From: an uncultured Alistipes sp. | GTDB taxonomy: Bacteria; Bacteroidota; Bacteroidia; Bacteroidales; Rikenellaceae | DNA length: 37,205 nt | NCBI GenBank assembly: GCA_948442615.1 | Contig: CAOJSG010000015.1 | Location: forward strand, 1 to 37,205 | Reading direction: 5' to 3' | Shown here: piece by piece, positions 34,607 to 37,205 of the stretch | How the letters are laid out: each line of letters opens with the position of its first letter | Position numbering within the stretch: position 1 is the stretch's first letter | Program-made: the position numbers and the translations under genes | Notes under the pieces: generated by a model | The model's input: the letters and a program-made list of their open reading frames with translations, nothing else | Told to the model about the DNA's origin: nothing | The model's database searches: none

Positions 34607-35476
34607 TTATCCGATTTTTTTTCGCCAGACGGGCAGCAGGTCCAGCAGCCGGTAGGAGAGCCGTCGCCCGTCGTCCTTGATCTTGAGCCACGAGATGCCG
34701 CACCAGACGCAGTCGCGCTTCGTCACGTCGCGGAAACGCCGGCCGATTGCGATGCCGTGCGCATCGGCGAAGGCGACGAACGCCTTGTGCGCCTCGTACT
34801 TGTCGCGCTGCTTGCGGGGCGACTGCGCGCTTTTGGTCGTCGAGGCACCGTGGACCCGGTAGTGGTACGCCGTGCAGGGGACGGTGACCATGCGCCCGAG
34901 GGTCGCGAGCGTGCGGGCCTGGAACTCCACGTCCTCGTAGACGGCATGCTCGCGGAAGCGGATTCCGGCGGCCGTGAGGCGCGCGTGGCGGTAGAGTTTG
35001 TTGGTCGTATTGAAGTTGGGCGGGCAGTGGCAGGCTTCGAATTTGGCCTGCACCGTGTCGAAAAGCGCCTCGCGGGTGTAGTGGACGTTCCATTTGCGGA
35101 TCCGGCCGCGCTCCTTCACCACGCAGGCGCAGGCTATGTCGGCGTCGTGGCGTTCGGCCGCGGCGAGCAGGCGTTCGAAATAGTCGGGATCGACCCAGTC
35201 GTCGGAGTCGACGAATGCGATCCATTCGCCGGCGGCCAGGTCCATGCCCGTGTTGCGGGCGCCTCCCTGGCGTTTGTTCCGCTGCGAGACGACCCGGATC
35301 CGGGCGTCGCGCGCGGCGAAGTCGCGCAGGATGGCGAGCGATCCGTCGGGGCTTTCGTCGTCGACGCAGACGATCTCGATGTCGCGCAGCGTCTGTGCGG
35401 TCAGGCTCTCCAGGCAGCGGGGCAGGTAGCGCTCGACGTTGTAGACGGGGACGATGATGCTGACTTTCGGTCTCAT
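34607..35476 (-). CDS. Glycosyltransferase family 2
   Basis: A 289-residue inverting glycosyltransferase of the GT-A fold, adding a sugar from a nucleotide-sugar donor during surface-glycan assembly. The start MRPKVSIIVPVYNVERYLPRCLESLTAQTL is canonical; VCVDDESPDGS is at 37-47, RQGGARNTGMDLAAGEWIAFVDSDDW ends with the metal-binding DxD form Asp90-Ser-Asp92, and YEDVEFQARTL marks the acceptor-side acidic residue region. The last residues contain YRLLDLLPVWRKKIG. No membrane helix. It begins 2 bases after the stop of the FAD-protein gene and is followed 2 bases later by the Stealth gene, so the three are translationally coupled. Donor and acceptor cannot be told. Confidence 0.93.
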   Translation of the reverse strand: MRPKVSIIVPVYNVERYLPRCLESLTAQTLRDIEIVCVDDESPDGSLAILRDFAARDARIRVVSQRNKRQGGARNTGMDLAAGEWIAFVDSDDWVDPDYFERLLAAAERHDADIACACVVKERGRIRKWNVHYTREALFDTVQAKFEACHCPPNFNTTNKLYRHARLTAAGIRFREHAVYEDVEFQARTLATLGRMVTVPCTAYHYRVHGASTTKSAQSPRKQRDKYEAHKAFVAFADAHGIAIGRRFRDVTKRDCVWCGISWLKIKDDGRRLSYRLLDLLPVWRKKIG

Positions 35477-35478
35477 GG

Positions 35479-37032
35479 CTATCGGATGTAGGTTCGTACC
35501 GCGTCGGCTATGCGTTCGCCGTCGAGCGCCGCCGAGACGATGCCGCCCGCGTAGCCGGCCCCTTCGCCCGCGGGGAAGAGTCCTGCGACCTCCGGATGCT
35601 GGAGGCTCTGCGCGTCGCGCGGGATGCGTACGGGGGTGGAGGTGCGCGATTCGACCCCTGCGACCAGCGCTTCGTTGGTCACGAAGCCCCGCATCCTGCG
35701 GTCGAAGGTCGCCAGGCCGGCGCGCAGCGCGTCGGCGATGAACGGGGGCATCCACCGGTCGAGCCGCGAAGGCGCGAGACCGGGGATATAGGAGGTGCGC
35801 GGCAGGTCGCGGCTCGTGCGGCCCGCCACGAAATCGGCCACGCGCTGGGCCGGAGCGATCTGGCGGTCGCCGCCGTTGAGGCGGGCCGCCTCTTCGAACT
35901 GCTGCTGGAACTTCAGGCCGGCCAGCTCGCCCCATTCGGCCCGCAGGTGCTCGAAATCCGACAGGCGCACTTCGGTCACCAGCCCCGAATTGGCATAGGG
36001 CGACGTCCGTCCGCTGGGCGACATGCCGTTGACGACGGATTGCGCAGCGTCGGTCATGGCCGGGACGATGAAGCCGCCCGGGCACATGCAGAACGAATAG
36101 ACGCCGCGTCCTCGCTCCTGGCTGACGAGCGAATAGGAGGCCGCCGGGAGATACGCGCCGCGCGTCGGGCGGTGATACTGGATCGAGTCGATGAGCGGCT
36201 GCGGATGCTCGATGCGCACGCCCATGGCGAACGGCTTGGCTTCGAGCCGGATGCGCCGCGCGTGGAGCAGTTCGTAGATGTCGCGGGCCGAGTGGCCCGT
36301 AGCCAGTACGACGGCGGCGCCGTCGATCCGTTCGTCGCCGCACGCCACCCCCTCGATGCGGCCGCGCACGATCCGCAGGTCGGTCACTTTTTTGTCGAAG
36401 AGGAACAGGCCGCCCGCGTCGACGATCGTCCGCCGGATGCGGGAGATGATGGCCGGCAGCTTGTCCGTGCCGATGTGCGGATGCGCTTCGTAGAGGATCG
36501 CGGGGTCGGCGCCGTGGAAGACGAGCGTCTGCAGGGCTTTGTTGTAGTCGCCGCGTTTCTTGCTGCGCGTGAAGAGTTTGCCGTCGGAGAAGGTCCCGGC
36601 GCCCCCTTCGCCGAAGGCGTAGTTCGAGTCGGGCTCGACGGCTTCGTTGCGGTTGATCCGGGCGATGTCGCGCTTGCGCTCGAGCACCGCCTTGCCGCGT
36701 TCCAGGATGACGGGCCGCAGCCCCGTTTCGATCAGCCGCAGCGCTGCGAACAGCCCTGCAGGTCCCGATCCGACCACGATCACCTCGGGTTTGCCCGCCA
36801 CCGACGGGTAGTCGAAGTGCACGGGTGCGGGCTGCGGCTCGCGGTCGACGTAGACCTCGAGCGTGAGATTGACCTTGATCTGCCGCTGCCGTGCGTCGGT
36901 CGAACGTTTCACGACGCGCACCAGCGCCACCTCCTTGTCCGAAATGCCCATGCGCCGCGCAGCGAGCGAGGTGTAGAACTTCGCATCGGCGGCCTGTTCG
37001 GGGGTGAGGACGAGCGTGAGGGTCTGCGGCAT
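35479..37032 (-). CDS. FAD-dependent oxidoreductase of the uncharacterised COG2509 type
   Basis: A 517-residue flavoprotein. An N-terminal region of about 80 residues (VKRSTDARQRQIKVNLTLEVYVD) precedes the Rossmann FAD-binding motif VIVVGSGPAGL (84-94) and the acidic ribose binder ILERGK (109-114). Further family blocks are NYAFGEGGAGTFSDGKLFTR, EAHPHIGTDKLP, VVLATGHSARDIYELL, YSFCMCPGGFIVPAMT and, at the end, LFPAGEGAGYAGGIVSAALDGERIADAV, the second FAD-contact region. The reaction of this widespread family is not established to my knowledge. It heads an operon with two glycan-assembly genes, an unexpected pairing. The ATG at 37032 lies about 34 bases behind a good -7 box; the frame stays open upstream into a repeat, but that region looks non-coding. 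Confidence 0.9.
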   Translation of the reverse strand: MPQTLTLVLTPEQAADAKFYTSLAARRMGISDKEVALVRVVKRSTDARQRQIKVNLTLEVYVDREPQPAPVHFDYPSVAGKPEVIVVGSGPAGLFAALRLIETGLRPVILERGKAVLERKRDIARINRNEAVEPDSNYAFGEGGAGTFSDGKLFTRSKKRGDYNKALQTLVFHGADPAILYEAHPHIGTDKLPAIISRIRRTIVDAGGLFLFDKKVTDLRIVRGRIEGVACGDERIDGAAVVLATGHSARDIYELLHARRIRLEAKPFAMGVRIEHPQPLIDSIQYHRPTRGAYLPAASYSLVSQERGRGVYSFCMCPGGFIVPAMTDAAQSVVNGMSPSGRTSPYANSGLVTEVRLSDFEHLRAEWGELAGLKFQQQFEEAARLNGGDRQIAPAQRVADFVAGRTSRDLPRTSYIPGLAPSRLDRWMPPFIADALRAGLATFDRRMRGFVTNEALVAGVESRTSTPVRIPRDAQSLQHPEVAGLFPAGEGAGYAGGIVSAALDGERIADAVRTYIR

Positions 37033-37072
37033 GGCGGTAGGTCGTGCTTTCGCGCGAAATCGGTTGCGATTG

Positions 37073-37080
37073 CAAAAGTA
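37073..37080 (-). promoter_or_regulatory. Promoter -7 box of the FAD-protein / GT2 / Stealth operon
   Basis: TACTTTTG on the minus strand (37080-37073) matches TAnnTTTG; the start point would be near 37066. No convincing -33 box at the usual distance. Confidence 0.5.
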
Positions 37081-37130
37081 TACAAAAACGCAGACATATC
37101 GGAGATTGCGGACGGCTTTTTTGACTTTCG

Positions 37131-37205
37131 CACGCGCGGCGGCCTCTCCGGCACGCGCGGCGGCCTCTCCGGCACGCGCGGCGGCCTCTCCGGCACGCGC
37201 GGCGG
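37131..37205. repeat. Tandem repeat, 21-base unit, at least 3.6 copies, running off the window
   Basis: The unit CACGCGCGGCGGCCTCTCCG plus G is repeated exactly at 37131, 37152 and 37173, then partly to the edge. Being a multiple of three, it keeps all frames open: PERPPRV or GEAAARA on the minus strand, ARAAASP on the plus strand. It could be the edge of a coding repeat beyond the window or an intergenic minisatellite. Confidence 0.9.

Noticed and set aside
36909..37196. Minus-strand frame with PERPPRV heptad repeats
   Set aside because: It starts at a GTG inside the tandem repeat, crosses the promoter box and overlaps the flavoprotein gene in another frame.

Overview
The window is GC-rich bacterial DNA from a member of the Bacteroidetes, most likely a gut Rikenellaceae such as Alistipes. 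The family guess is an inference. The phylum rests on two sets of SusC/SusD-type glycan importers, FecR/ECF-sigma control of one of them, a Stealth-type glycosyltransferase, and many promoters of the Bacteroidetes type (TTTG, about 20 bases, then TAnnTTTG).

Layout. (a) 1-1874: start of a PEP carboxykinase gene (minus strand, cut by the window edge) and a secreted esterase. (b) 1918-14721, plus strand: glycan-utilisation locus A, with ECF sigma factor, FecR anti-sigma factor, SusC with a signalling (STN) domain, SusD, a GH18 endo-beta-N-acetylglucosaminidase-like lipoprotein, a LamG-domain lipoprotein, and, behind a terminator and a new promoter, a GH20 beta-hexosaminidase. This set resembles Bacteroides loci for host N-glycans. 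(c) 14887-29177, minus strand, facing locus A: glycan-utilisation locus B, with AraC regulator, SusC, SusD, a SusE-like lipoprotein, a GH76 alpha-1,6-mannanase-like enzyme, a second SusE-like lipoprotein with three repeated modules, and a GH115 alpha-glucuronidase-like enzyme. A GH92 alpha-mannosidase (29337-31700) is transcribed divergently from the AraC gene. The enzymes suggest an alpha-mannan that carries uronic acid. (d) 32061-32801: a DUF3298 lipoprotein. (e) 32802-33644: no convincing protein gene, but two head-to-tail minus-strand transcription units that look like small RNAs. Each has a promoter, an identical 41-base start and a strong terminator. (f) 33645-37032, minus strand: a tight three-gene unit of FAD-dependent oxidoreductase, GT2 glycosyltransferase and Stealth-family sugar-phosphate transferase. 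The window ends inside a 21-base tandem repeat.

The most striking observation concerns the two SusC genes. Both carry a long G tract at the same place, just before the carboxypeptidase-regulatory-like domain. In locus A the tract is 9 G and the gene is open. In locus B it is 8 G (8 C on the plus strand), which puts the signal peptide out of frame with the remaining 992 residues; one extra G would restore a full-length receptor. This is what on/off switching by slipped-strand mispairing would look like, though a sequencing error or a plain mutation cannot be excluded from one sequence. Most of the long open frames antisense to these genes are by-products of GC-rich codon use.
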